In this document: in pieces, positions 34,230-43,336 of the stretch
How positions within the stretch are numbered: position 1 is the stretch's first letter
Layout: each line of letters begins with the position of its first letter
NCBI GenBank assembly: GCA_034421575.1
Contig: DAOUKG010000079.1
Span: 1 to 64,000, forward strand
DNA from: VXLM01 sp034421575
Lineage (GTDB): Bacteria; Chloroflexota; Dehalococcoidia; Lucifugimonadales; VXLM01
DNA length: 64,000 nt
Reading direction: 5' to 3'
Program-made: the position numbers and the translations under genes
Notes under the pieces: model-generated
The model's input: only the letters and a program-made list of their open reading frames with translations
Databases searched by the model: none
Told to the model about the DNA's origin: nothing

Positions 34230-35306
34230 ATGAAGACACGCCTCATCAAGTTCGCGATCATAGCCTGCGCTGTCGTGCTGGTGCTCGGCATCGTAGCGGC
34301 GGGAGGCTACTGGGGATATCAGACTCTCAACAAAGACCGTGCGGAGGAGCACTACCGGCGCGCCGTGACGCTCCAAAACGATGGGGAGCTTGAGGCGGCG
34401 ATCGATGAATACTCCAAGGTCCTGAACATCGACGATGAGTTCACGGAGGCGTACAGCAACCGTGGGGTCGCCTATATGGATCTGGGAAACTACGATAAGG
34501 CTGTCGAGAATTTCTCGAACGCCATTCTCCAGAACCCGTTCGTGCCCTACTTCTACTACAACCGGGGCCTCGCGTTCGAGCGAGCGGGGGCGCTGGACTT
34601 CGCGCTGCTGGACTACCTCGACGCCGTAGGCATCGATCCGGGCTACCGGGACGCGTTCTACGGGATAGGCACGGTCTACCTGGAATACGGCGACTACCAG
34701 AGGGCGATCTGGAACTTCGACAATGCCCTGCGCCTGGAGCCGGAGAACCCGGACGCGCACTTCGGTCGCGCGGAGGGGTACTTCGGCCTGGGGCGGTTTG
34801 AGCAGGCCATTTCCGACTACGACGCCGCGCTCCTGATTGAGCGGGAATTGCCGGAAGCGTACACGGGGCGAGGGGCGTCCTACATCGAGATGGGCGAGCC
34901 TGCGCGGGCCATCGAGGACTTCAACGAGGCGCTTAGGTGGCGACCCGACAGCGTTGCCGCGTACTACCACCGCGCCAGGGCCTACCAGCGATTGGGGCAG
35001 CTGGAACAAGCGATTGCGGACTACTCGGTGGTCATTGAGCGCGACCCTGAATTCCTGGGAGGTCACCACGGAAGGGGCCTGGCCTACGCCCAGGCGGGAC
35101 TGGCGGAGGCGGCGTTGGTGGACCTGAACGAGGCAATTCGCATCGACGAGACGTACGGCCCAACGTTTGCGGCCCGGGCGGTAGCCCATACGCTACTGGG
35201 CAGAGACGACGAGGCGGAACAGGATGTCGACGAGGCTGTGTCCTTGGGACACGACCGTTCGATTATCGAAGCCGACATTGCGGCCATCAAGGAGCAGCGA
35301 CAGTAG
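34230..35306 (+). CDS. membrane-anchored TPR-repeat protein
   Basis: A 358-residue protein. N-terminal transmembrane anchor (about residues 7-31, KFAIIACAVVLVLGIVAAGG). Then about nine TPR units from residue 38 on (AEEHYRRAVTLQNDGELEAA, then YSKVLNIDDEFTEAYSNRG, and so on). It is related in repeat sequence to the preceding lipoprotein. It converges on the ABC permease gene with only 7 bp between stops. Partner proteins unknown. Confidence 0.85.
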   Translation: MKTRLIKFAIIACAVVLVLGIVAAGGYWGYQTLNKDRAEEHYRRAVTLQNDGELEAAIDEYSKVLNIDDEFTEAYSNRGVAYMDLGNYDKAVENFSNAILQNPFVPYFYYNRGLAFERAGALDFALLDYLDAVGIDPGYRDAFYGIGTVYLEYGDYQRAIWNFDNALRLEPENPDAHFGRAEGYFGLGRFEQAISDYDAALLIERELPEAYTGRGASYIEMGEPARAIEDFNEALRWRPDSVAAYYHRARAYQRLGQLEQAIADYSVVIERDPEFLGGHHGRGLAYAQAGLAEAALVDLNEAIRIDETYGPTFAARAVAHTLLGRDDEAEQDVDEAVSLGHDRSIIEADIAAIKEQRQ

Positions 35307-35313
35307 TCTTCGA

Positions 35314-36111
35314 TCAGACCGCGAGGTCTCTCCGTTCGAAGAGGTAGCTAGCGGCTGCGATTAGTGCAGTTGTCATCCCAAGCAAGACGCCCACGTGCGT
35401 GGCATTCAGGCCGTTCGTCATGGGGTCACCACTGATGAAGTAGTAGATAGGTGAGACATACTGCACCCACTCCAGTCCATCCACTATCGGGCCAAACGTG
35501 TTGGCGACGTACGCGACGATGCCTACCGCCCCTCCAACCGCAATGGTGGTGCTCGGCTTTCCTGTGAGCGCTCCGACGAATAGCGCCAGGGCGCCGAACG
35601 ATATACCCAGCTGTCCGAGACCGGCGAACGCCTGGAACGCGTTTAGCAGGCTCAAGTCCACATCGACCGCAATCGTTCCCGCTAGCGTCCCTACAAATAC
35701 CACGACGACAAGGGCCGCCGTGCCCGTCACCATGGCCGCGAACTTCTGCAGCAAGACCGTTGAGCGACGCACCGGGTGGGACAGAAGGACCTCCAGCGAG
35801 CCACGGCGCTCCTCACCGGCGAGGCAGCTTGTTCCCTGCCAGAGGTTGAAGACGATGAAGAGCAGCGGGAAGGTGAACGACAGCATCTCGGCTGTCAGGA
35901 ACCCCTCAGGTGAGGCAATGTCCTCTATGTCGCCGACAAATACCCGGAATATGGAATTCTCGTCACCCAGAATCCGGTTGAGCTCCGGAATGTCACTGAC
36001 GCTCGGATAGAACAGGACGATCACGAAGGCGTACAAGAACAGCCCCAGCGACCACCAGACAATTGGACGGCGCAGGTCGTGAATCGACTTGAGCGCGACG
36101 TTACCGAGCAT
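35314..36111 (-). CDS. ABC-2 type transporter permease
   Basis: A 265-residue membrane protein with six hydrophobic segments and a large extracytoplasmic loop after the first (about residues 38-70). The segment GEERRGSLEVLLSHPVRRSTVLLQKF (about 98-123) is the cytoplasmic coupling region typical of ABC-2 permeases. It overlaps the ATPase gene by 11 nt, so the two form an exporter. Substrate unknown. Confidence 0.85.
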   Translation of the reverse strand: MLGNVALKSIHDLRRPIVWWSLGLFLYAFVIVLFYPSVSDIPELNRILGDENSIFRVFVGDIEDIASPEGFLTAEMLSFTFPLLFIVFNLWQGTSCLAGEERRGSLEVLLSHPVRRSTVLLQKFAAMVTGTAALVVVVFVGTLAGTIAVDVDLSLLNAFQAFAGLGQLGISFGALALFVGALTGKPSTTIAVGGAVGIVAYVANTFGPIVDGLEWVQYVSPIYYFISGDPMTNGLNATHVGVLLGMTTALIAAASYLFERRDLAV

Positions 36112-37012
36112 GGTGGTCCACCTCGTCTTCGCTGTAGAACGTCAGGAAGATGTCGTCGAGAGACGCCTCGTGGGTAGCAAGTTTCACGACCTCTCGTCGT
36201 GCGACAGCCTTGATCAGGGCATCGGGACTGCCGGTAAGGGAGACCGTGAGCGTTCGACCCTTGACCAAGACATCCGATGCCCCGGGGATGTTCTGAAAGT
36301 CCGACTCGGAGACATCGGAGGCGAACTCGATCTCGAATCGATGGAGGGTGGCGCGGTCGATGAGGGAATTCACGTCCTCGACGGCGACCAGACGCCCCTT
36401 GCGGATGATGCCCACGCGGTCGGACACGCGCTGGACTTCGGGCAGCACGTGAGAGGAGAAGAAGACGGTGTGTCCCTCCGCCTTCACCTCATCAAGAACC
36501 TCGTAGAACTCGTGTTGGATGAGAGGATCGAGGCCGCTCGTCGGTTCGTCTAGGATGACGAGCTTCGGCTTGTGCATGAGGGCCTGCAGGAGGCCGACCT
36601 TCTGCTTGTTGCCACGGGAGAGGTGAGCGAATCTACGGTCCAAGTCAGCGTCGAGGCGATTCGTGAGATCGTCCACATATTGCCAATCGACTCCGCCTCG
36701 CAGGTTGGCGAAGTAGTTGAGCATCGCGCGGCCGGTCATGTGGTCGTAGAGCGCGAACTCGCCGGGCAGGTAGCCGATGTTGCGCCTGATCTCCACGCTG
36801 TCACGACGCGCATCCATACCGAGGACCGTCGCGGTTCCCCGCGTGGGGCGGATGTGGTCGAGCAACATTCGAATGGTGGTGGACTTTCCTGCGCCATTCG
36901 GGCCGAGGTAGCCGAAGATCTCGCCGGGACGCACGTCGAGGTCAACGTCCACGACGGCCTCGATCTCGCCGAACGATTTTGAGAGGTCTTCAGTGTGGAT
37001 GACGCTTTCCAC
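36101..37012 (-). CDS. ABC transporter ATP-binding protein
   Basis: A 303-residue CcmA/DrrA-type ATPase. Walker A GPNGAGKST (37-45), signature LSRGNKQ (130-136; the usual LSGGQ is altered), Walker B LVILDEPTSG (from 150), then a switch His in FFSSHVLPE. A C-terminal domain of about 80 residues follows, usual for ABC-2 exporters. GTG37012 is the start. It drives the permease encoded just downstream. Confidence 0.92.
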   Translation of the reverse strand: MESVIHTEDLSKSFGEIEAVVDVDLDVRPGEIFGYLGPNGAGKSTTIRMLLDHIRPTRGTATVLGMDARRDSVEIRRNIGYLPGEFALYDHMTGRAMLNYFANLRGGVDWQYVDDLTNRLDADLDRRFAHLSRGNKQKVGLLQALMHKPKLVILDEPTSGLDPLIQHEFYEVLDEVKAEGHTVFFSSHVLPEVQRVSDRVGIIRKGRLVAVEDVNSLIDRATLHRFEIEFASDVSESDFQNIPGASDVLVKGRTLTVSLTGSPDALIKAVARREVVKLATHEASLDDIFLTFYSEDEVDHHAR

Positions 37013-37119
37013 GATTGGTCTCCGGAAAGTCTATTGGGTGACCCCCTGGGGTTAATCATACGTGGGTTGGCACCCTTGGGCGCATCACACGAATCTGTGA
37101 TCTGGCGGGCTCCGGCCCG

Positions 37120-38172
37120 TCACGCCGCCACGGGGTCTTCCCGTGACATCACGGTGAGGATTTCCCTGTTTATCTCGCGGGCGACCGTGGGTCCGCGATA
37201 GACGAACGAGGTATAGAGTTGAACGGTATTGGCCCCGGCTCGAATGGCCGAGATCGCGTCTTCGCCGGTGAAGACGCCGCCGCAGGCGTTTATCGTCATG
37301 CCCTCGCCGACCTCGGAACGAACGTCGCGGACCATTTCGAGCATCCGGGAGAAGATGGGACGACCGCTCAAGCCACCGGCGCCGACGGAGAGTCGAGGGT
37401 CTTTGGTCGGCCTCGTATTGGCGACGGTGAGTCCGTTCACGCCGTTGTCTTTGCAGACGCGCGCCAGCGCCATGAGGGAGTCTCGCGATCTCGCGAAGTC
37501 ATGTGCCAGGACGTTCTGCGCGGGATATGGAGGGAGTTTTACGATCAGGGGACGATGGCGCGCCTCATTGACGTCCTGCAGAAGTCCTTCGAGCGCATCG
37601 GGGGAATGGAACAGCCGGAGACCGGCAGTGTTGGGTGAACTGATGTTGATCTCCACGACGTCGGCCAGCGCCTCGAGACGTCGGTGACACTGGACTATCT
37701 CTTCGACAGTAACACCGGAGACGCTGACCACGAGGGGGACCGTGCTTCGTTCTGACCTGTAGGATTCGAGCCTTCTTGCAGCAGGCACGAGGCCCTTCGA
37801 GGGAAAGCCCATGGCATTGATGAGAGAGGAGTCGTCTTCGATGCGAAACAGCCGGGGCTTCGGATTTCCGGGACGGGGATGAACCGTTACCGTGCCGACG
37901 GTGAGGTATCCGAAACCGAGCGACGCAAGCGACGAGACCATTTCGCAGTCCTTGTCGAATCCGGCGGCAAGTCCCACGGGGTTTGAGAGGGGCAGTCCAC
38001 ACATCGTCGTCTTGAGCCTGCGGTCTCGGACCTGGAAGGCTGGGCGAAGCGTCTTCCAGAGAAGAGGATTGTGCAGGGACTTCTCAACGAACTTCTGGAC
38101 CGGCTCCGCCGGAAACCTGAATAACAGGGGGCGGACCAGGTGCGTGTAGGCGTCGGTGTTGAGAATGAGCAC
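37120..38172 (-). CDS. pyrD: dihydroorotate dehydrogenase (quinone), class 2
   Basis: A 350-residue FMN enzyme of pyrimidine synthesis that passes electrons to quinone at the membrane. Class 2 features: an N-terminal helical extension (residues 1-45) for quinone and membrane contact; NPVGLAAGFDKDCE; catalytic Ser in NISSPNTAGLR (about 176-186); and the FMN-binding C-terminal segment INACGGVFTGEDA. GTG38172 is the start. No other pyr gene is adjacent. Confidence 0.93.
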   Translation of the reverse strand: MLILNTDAYTHLVRPLLFRFPAEPVQKFVEKSLHNPLLWKTLRPAFQVRDRRLKTTMCGLPLSNPVGLAAGFDKDCEMVSSLASLGFGYLTVGTVTVHPRPGNPKPRLFRIEDDSSLINAMGFPSKGLVPAARRLESYRSERSTVPLVVSVSGVTVEEIVQCHRRLEALADVVEINISSPNTAGLRLFHSPDALEGLLQDVNEARHRPLIVKLPPYPAQNVLAHDFARSRDSLMALARVCKDNGVNGLTVANTRPTKDPRLSVGAGGLSGRPIFSRMLEMVRDVRSEVGEGMTINACGGVFTGEDAISAIRAGANTVQLYTSFVYRGPTVAREINREILTVMSREDPVAA

Positions 38173-38245
38173 GTATTGTTCCTGTTCCGCGAATGGCCCG
38201 CAAAGAGGATTATATCAGCGGGGAGTGAGTCGGCACCGGGACGAC

Positions 38246-38345
38246 TTACGCGAAGCGGGGCATTAGCATATAATCGAACCAAGATGGTACCTTTGCGTTA
38301 CTACACTCCCGCTGAGAGATTGTCCGCGAAAAGTCAACTCTCAGC
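38246..38345 (+). other. promoter-like element plus hairpin: candidate leader or small RNA
   Basis: TATAAT (38269-38274) has TTACGC 17 bp upstream, a weak -35. Transcription would start near 38281. An ATG at 38284 opens a 22-codon frame ending at 38352. A perfect 8-bp stem GCTGAGAG/CTCTCAGC (38311-38318/38338-38345) is followed by TTTAT. Together this could be a short RNA, an attenuated leader of the gene at 38424, or chance. Confidence 0.35.
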
Positions 38346-38362
38346 TTTATAGCCTTCACTGG

Positions 38363-38382
38363 ATTCCCGCCTTCGCGGGAAT
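38363..38382. repeat. ATTCCCGC-CTTC-GCGGGAAT palindrome
   Basis: A perfect 8-bp stem with a CTTC loop, followed by GACGG. Same repeat class as 28758-28777. Confidence 0.85.
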
Positions 38383-38423
38383 GACGGAGGTTATTCAAAG
38401 GTCTCCAAGGCGGGACAGTGAGA

Positions 38424-39203
38424 ATGAGCGTCGAATATCACAGAGGCGATTGGGTAAGGCCGAAGGGCCATGCCTTCATATACCTTCGGAACTCGCTGGA
38501 CAATGAGGAGGTATGGGCGACGTACGTGGTCGTTCTGCCAATCACCGTCGATTTATCAAAGTATGTTCCGCCATTCCTGATGAACCAGATCGGAGAGATG
38601 GACGAGAAGAACCTATCGGCATTCGCATTCCCGCCGGCGCCGGAGTTGGTCGGGAAGTACGAAGCAATCGAGCAGATGGCGGAGATGCGGGACGACGACA
38701 TACTGTATATCGGGGCGCACAATCCCTCGGACGTAACGGGGGCGATGAGTCGCGTCAACGAAGCGGTGCAAACGTACACGGAAGAGTGCGCGCGAGTAAC
38801 CGGCCCATCGACCGCCGGAGGCGACGCCGCCATCTCAGAATCGAGTGAAGAGGCGGAGGGGCTTCACGTTAATGACGTTCTCTACGGGCTGATGAGCGAC
38901 AGCGACAAGCTCGGCGAGCTCAGCAAGCTCATAGGGAGACTTCGCTTCGCGCTGGACGGTTCGGACGACAGGCTCGTATCGGAGACCGAGACGGAGATCG
39001 CGCTTGTCGCCAATCATCTCCCGCAATCGCACAACATCCCCCAACTTGTCGAGGCGGTGAAGTCGAACGACAGTCGCTCAGCGGAGCTCGCCGACGTTTA
39101 CCTCCAGCGCAGCTATCACCTCGTACACGAGGACTATGCCAAGCTGACAGCCATTGAGGGGCGAATCAGGGAGCTTGAGGGTAACTCCTCCGACACCGAT
39201 TAG
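38424..39203 (+). CDS. conserved-looking hypothetical cytoplasmic protein
   Basis: About 259 residues from ATG38424; GTG38418 is possible. Residues 1-90 look globular (YHRGDWVRPKGHAFIYLRN, then VWATYVVVLPITVDLSKYVPP). Residues 95-130 are a helix with NPSDVTGAMSRVNEAV. After an acidic linker (135-150) the rest is helical. No signal peptide and no family recognised. It could be a regulatory or adaptor protein. The protein-like composition and codon pattern make it a real gene. Confidence 0.65.
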   Translation: MSVEYHRGDWVRPKGHAFIYLRNSLDNEEVWATYVVVLPITVDLSKYVPPFLMNQIGEMDEKNLSAFAFPPAPELVGKYEAIEQMAEMRDDDILYIGAHNPSDVTGAMSRVNEAVQTYTEECARVTGPSTAGGDAAISESSEEAEGLHVNDVLYGLMSDSDKLGELSKLIGRLRFALDGSDDRLVSETETEIALVANHLPQSHNIPQLVEAVKSNDSRSAELADVYLQRSYHLVHEDYAKLTAIEGRIRELEGNSSDTD

Positions 39204-39235
39204 AGGTTAGCCGGGGCGTCTCGCCTCGCCCGACC

Positions 39236-39553
39236 CTAGCTCATGTGGTGGTAGCCGCCGCCCTCGCCCTCGAACTCGCGGGCGCGGAACGCGCCGAGGT
39301 CCCGTCCCTGGTGAACGTGGACGATAACATCCTGCCTGCTGCTGGCCACAGGGCCAATGAGGTCGGCGTCCACGGTGTCGATCAGGTCTTGGATGTCGTC
39401 GTTGGACAGTACGTCTGAGGCGTTGAGGGTCGAGTGGACCATCCCGTCGGCGAAGTGGATGTCCACCCTGCCGACGGTGTCCTCATCGCGCAGCACGGTA
39501 TAGCACTCGGAGTATGGGGTACGGCACTCCCTCTCGAACTCGAATCTGCTCAT
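39236..39553 (-). CDS. small hypothetical protein
   Basis: A 105-residue protein from ATG39553, with GAGGTG 7 nt upstream. The sequence FECRTPYSE, then VLRDEDTVGRVDIHFADGMVHSTL, suggests a small beta-rich fold. The C-terminus is Gly/His-rich (GEGGGYHHMS), which might bind metal. It follows proA by 36 bp on the same strand and may be co-transcribed with proBA. No function recognised. Confidence 0.6.
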   Translation of the reverse strand: MSRFEFERECRTPYSECYTVLRDEDTVGRVDIHFADGMVHSTLNASDVLSNDDIQDLIDTVDADLIGPVASSRQDVIVHVHQGRDLGAFRAREFEGEGGGYHHMS

Positions 39554-39589
39554 GTGGCTCACCTCGTATGTTCAGGGAGTGCGTGATTT

Positions 39590-40861
39590 CTAGTTTCGGA
39601 CCTGGCCGGAGCCGACCACGGTCCACTTGTAGGATGTCAGCTCTTTCAGTCCCACGGGACCCCGAGCGTGCATCTTATTCGTGCTGATGGCGACCTCGGC
39701 CCCGAGACCCAGCTGCCCGCCGTCGTTGAACCGCGAACTGGCATTGACGAGAACTACGCTCGAATCGACCTCATCCAAGAATCGCTTCGACGACGAGTCG
39801 TCCTGGGTCACGATCACATCGGTGTGACCGGAGCCGTGCACCTCGATATGGTTGAGGGCCTCGTCGATGGAGTCGACGACCTTGATTGCGGCGGTGAGCG
39901 AGAGAAACTCCGTGCCCCAGTCCTCGTCGGTCGCGGAGGCAACGTTCAAGCCATTGGAGTTTCCGATGATGCTCAGTGCGCGCCTGTCGCAGCGCATCTC
40001 AACGCCCGAATCGTCCAGCCGTTCAGCAACCCGGGGAAGGAAGTCCGGCGCGACGCCGGAGTGCACGATGAGCGTGTCCAGCGCGTTACAGACATGGGGG
40101 GAAGACGTCTTGGCGTTGAAGGCGATATCGACGGCCATGTCGACGTCCGCGGTCCTATCGACGAAGGTATGACACACGCCGACTCCGCCGGTAATCGCGG
40201 GCATCTGGGCCTCGCGTCCCACGCGATGAACGAGCTCGGCGCTTCCTCTTGGTACAACGAGGTCGATGTACTCGGTCATGCCGAGCATCTCGCCCACCAG
40301 CGAACGGTCGGTTGACTCGACGAACTGTACCGCGTCCTGCTCGATGCCGGCGGCTGCAACCGCTTCTCTCGTAATGCGCGCGAGAACGCCGTTGGAGCGG
40401 ATGGCCTCCTTGCCGCCGCGCAGGATCACCACATTGCCGGACTTGAGGCAGAGCGATGAGATATCTATGGTCACATTGGGACGGCTCTCGTAGATGACGC
40501 CGATAACGCCAAGGGGAACGCGGCGCTTCTCAACCTTGAGGCCGTTTTCCAGCGTAGTCGCGTCGTAGAACTCCTCCGTCGGGTCGGGCAGCGAGGCGAC
40601 CTTTCGCACGTCGCTTGCCATTCCCTCGAGCTTGCCACGGTCGAGCGACAGCCGACCGAGAACCGACTCGCTGAGACCGTCTCGACGTCCCGCGTCGATG
40701 TCTTCCGAGTTGGCCGCGAGTATCTCGTCGCACCGCGCTTCCAGCGCATCGGCCACGCCATGCAGTGCCCCGTTTTTCACCGAGGTGGAGGTCTTCGCAA
40801 GGGCGCGTGAGGCCGCACGAGCGCGCCTGCCCATCTGCTGCAAATCGGTCTTGGCGTCCAC
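39590..40861 (-). CDS. proA: gamma-glutamyl phosphate reductase
   Basis: A 423-residue NADPH-dependent reductase making glutamate-5-semialdehyde in proline synthesis. Aldehyde-dehydrogenase fold with VPLGVIGVIYESRPNVT (about 115-131), LRGGKEA, and catalytic Cys258 in SSPHVCNALDTLIVH. Length matches the family. GTG40861 is the start. It lies 25 bp after proB, forming a proBA operon. Confidence 0.96.
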   Translation of the reverse strand: MDAKTDLQQMGRRARAASRALAKTSTSVKNGALHGVADALEARCDEILAANSEDIDAGRRDGLSESVLGRLSLDRGKLEGMASDVRKVASLPDPTEEFYDATTLENGLKVEKRRVPLGVIGVIYESRPNVTIDISSLCLKSGNVVILRGGKEAIRSNGVLARITREAVAAAGIEQDAVQFVESTDRSLVGEMLGMTEYIDLVVPRGSAELVHRVGREAQMPAITGGVGVCHTFVDRTADVDMAVDIAFNAKTSSPHVCNALDTLIVHSGVAPDFLPRVAERLDDSGVEMRCDRRALSIIGNSNGLNVASATDEDWGTEFLSLTAAIKVVDSIDEALNHIEVHGSGHTDVIVTQDDSSSKRFLDEVDSSVVLVNASSRFNDGGQLGLGAEVAISTNKMHARGPVGLKELTSYKWTVVGSGQVRN

Positions 40862-40886
40862 GTTGTTACCTGCCCTCGGAGACTGC

Positions 40887-42026
40887 CTATAACCTTATCA
40901 TGTCTCGCCGGTGGACGACCTCATCGCTGTAACGGTCACCGAGGATTTCGGCCACGCGGTCCGAACGAACGCCCTTGATCAGGTCAAGCTCCTGCGAGCT
41001 ATAGTTTGCAATACCCGCGGCAACCTGGATGCCTCTCGCGTTGCGAATCTGCACGGCCTCGCCGCGCTGGAATGTTCCCACTACCGACGTGACTCCGACG
41101 GGCAGGAGGCTTCGGTCCCTCTGCAGGAGCACGTCCGCCGCTCCGTCATCGACGACCACCCATCCGGACTTCGAGACGTTCATTCTCAGCCAGTTCTTGC
41201 GGCTCTCCTTCGCCTTAGGGCTCGCAGGGCAGAACGTTCCGACCCGTTCACCATTTGCAAGGCGGGTCACAACATCCGGCTCATCCCCACTGGCGATGAC
41301 AACATCCACCCCACCCTCGGTGGCGAACTTCGCAGCCTCGAACTTCGTAGCCATGCCGCCGCGCCCCTTCTGATCGCGCGGCGCTCCGGCGCGGGCCCGC
41401 ATCTTCCTATCGAACCGTGAGATGACCGAGATCAGTTCCGCATCCGAGTCGATGGTGGGGTCGGAGGTGTACAGTCCGTTGACTATTCCCAGCAGAATGA
41501 GCAGGTCGGCGTCCATCGCCCTGGCCACCCTCGCGGCGAGGTTGTCGTTATCGCCGAATCCCGCGCCCGCAAGCTCATCCACGGCTACGACATCGTTCTC
41601 GTTCACGATTGGGACGACGCCCAGGTCGAGAAGCGACGCGAGCGTGTTTCGAACGTTCAGGTCACGCAGCTTCTGCCCTCGCGTGCGTCGTTCGCCGACG
41701 TCGTTAAGGGTCAGGAGGACCTGGGCAACGGTGATGTCGGACTCGCTGAAGAGGTCCTGGTATATGTGCATCAGGTGACTCTGTCCCACTGCGGCGAGCG
41801 CCTGGCGGAACTGCACGCTCGTGTCGTCGGCGTCGGCAACGGCCCCGCGTCCCGCCGCTACCGCTCCCGATGAGACGAGGATGATTCTTGCGCCATCCCT
41901 GTGGAGACGCGCCAACTGCTCGACGAGACCCGTCATGACCTCATGATTGGGGCTGCCCGTGTCGTCTGTCAGTAAAGCCGTACCGGCCTTTACGACAATT
42001 CGACGATAGGAATCTTGCTGCTGCAT
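40887..42026 (-). CDS. proB: glutamate 5-kinase with PUA domain
   Basis: A 379-residue enzyme that phosphorylates glutamate, the first and feedback-controlled step of proline synthesis. The amino-acid-kinase domain (about 1-260) shows VVKAGTALLT, SSGAVAAG and NENDVVAVDEL. The C-terminal PUA domain (about 285-365) is the long form linked to feedback inhibition. First gene of proBA, start ATG42026. Confidence 0.96.
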   Translation of the reverse strand: MQQQDSYRRIVVKAGTALLTDDTGSPNHEVMTGLVEQLARLHRDGARIILVSSGAVAAGRGAVADADDTSVQFRQALAAVGQSHLMHIYQDLFSESDITVAQVLLTLNDVGERRTRGQKLRDLNVRNTLASLLDLGVVPIVNENDVVAVDELAGAGFGDNDNLAARVARAMDADLLILLGIVNGLYTSDPTIDSDAELISVISRFDRKMRARAGAPRDQKGRGGMATKFEAAKFATEGGVDVVIASGDEPDVVTRLANGERVGTFCPASPKAKESRKNWLRMNVSKSGWVVVDDGAADVLLQRDRSLLPVGVTSVVGTFQRGEAVQIRNARGIQVAAGIANYSSQELDLIKGVRSDRVAEILGDRYSDEVVHRRDMIRL

Positions 42027-42262
42027 TGGGGAAAAGCGACGTTGTGCGTTGAATGCCGGGAGCGTCGGCGCGTAGCTACAAATCTATGCTAACAGTCACG
42101 GTTCCCGTGTCAAGCAATTCGCATCCATGGTTTTCAGAGCTTTGGAACAGCCGCATGACTGAGGACTCCTTGAATGCCGCTTGGCACTACGGCTGAAGCA
42201 TCGTCCGTAAAGCTCATCGTGATATAGTAGACCGAGAGCCGATTGGAGTTGGGATAAGAACG

Positions 42263-43336
42263 TTGAACGGCGGGAAGAGGGTCTGGATCGGGCTTTTGCT
42301 CAGCGCCATTTTCGTGGCGCTTTTTTTCGTCACGGTCGATTTCCGACGGCTCATGGATGCCCTTATGGGCGCGAATTACATCTACGTGATTCCGGGCATT
42401 GGACTGTACCTGATTGGCGTATGGTTCCGCACGGTGCGCTGGAGGCGCCTTCTCCTGCACATTCGGCCGATATCGAGCACCCGGCTATTCCCCGTCGTGG
42501 TGGTCGGGTACATGGCGAACAACTTGCTGCCGCTTCGACTCGGCGAACTGGTGAGAAGCTACTACGTCGGTGACCGCGAGAAGGTCAGCAAGACGGCAGC
42601 GCTGGTAACCATCTTTATCGAGCGGCTCCTCGATGCACTGATGCTGCTGCTCTTTATTCTTGTGATCGCGATATTCGTGCCACTGATCGGCGTGGCCGAG
42701 GGTTTCGAAGAACGATGGAGCTTGCCGTGGCCGCTATTGGCAGGAGCGATCAGCCTGCCCTTTATCGTGGCCTTCGGACTACTGGTTGTGGTGGCATACG
42801 CGCCGACGAGAGTCAGAGCACTCATCGCAATGTTGCTGCGCCTCCTTCCTTCAGCCCTTGAGAACCGTCTCATGCACATTGTCGACATGTTCATGGAAGG
42901 GCTGAAGTCTCTCAAGAGTCCCTCCACCATACTTGTCGTCTTCATACTGTCGGCTCCCATCTGGCTCTTTGAAGCGGGCCTGTTCGTCCTCGTTGGGTAC
43001 TCGTTCGGGTTCCACGAGATATATGACAGCCTGCCCGAATTGATAGTCGCGATGGTGCTCGTCACGGCGATAGCAAACATCGGCGCTTCCATTCCCGCAG
43101 GACCGGGCGGGATCGGCCTGTTCGAGCTGATCGCGCGCGAAACGCTGGTTCTGCTGCCGCTCGCCGCCGTGGACCGGGCGGTAGCGGGCGGGTACGTGGC
43201 AGTGGTACACGCCTGTCTGCTCATACCGATGATCGTCCTCGGCCAATTCTTCCTCTGGCAGCAGCACGTTTCCCTGCGGAGCCTCACGAAGCTCGGCCAG
43301 GGCAACGATCAGGACGACCAGGAGCCGCCATCATGA
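42263..43336 (+). CDS. lysylphosphatidylglycerol-synthase-TM-family (UPF0104) membrane protein
   Basis: A 357-residue polytopic protein with about eight hydrophobic segments. NNLLPLRLGELVRSYYVG (about 93-110) and PAGPGGIGLFE (near residue 275) are the signatures of the UPF0104/MprF-flippase-like family. It is likely a lipid-carrier or flippase-type protein in envelope assembly. TTG42263 is the start. Its end overlaps the next gene by 4 nt (ATGA), so the two are translationally coupled. Confidence 0.82.
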   Translation: MNGGKRVWIGLLLSAIFVALFFVTVDFRRLMDALMGANYIYVIPGIGLYLIGVWFRTVRWRRLLLHIRPISSTRLFPVVVVGYMANNLLPLRLGELVRSYYVGDREKVSKTAALVTIFIERLLDALMLLLFILVIAIFVPLIGVAEGFEERWSLPWPLLAGAISLPFIVAFGLLVVVAYAPTRVRALIAMLLRLLPSALENRLMHIVDMFMEGLKSLKSPSTILVVFILSAPIWLFEAGLFVLVGYSFGFHEIYDSLPELIVAMVLVTAIANIGASIPAGPGGIGLFELIARETLVLLPLAAVDRAVAGGYVAVVHACLLIPMIVLGQFFLWQQHVSLRSLTKLGQGNDQDDQEPPS

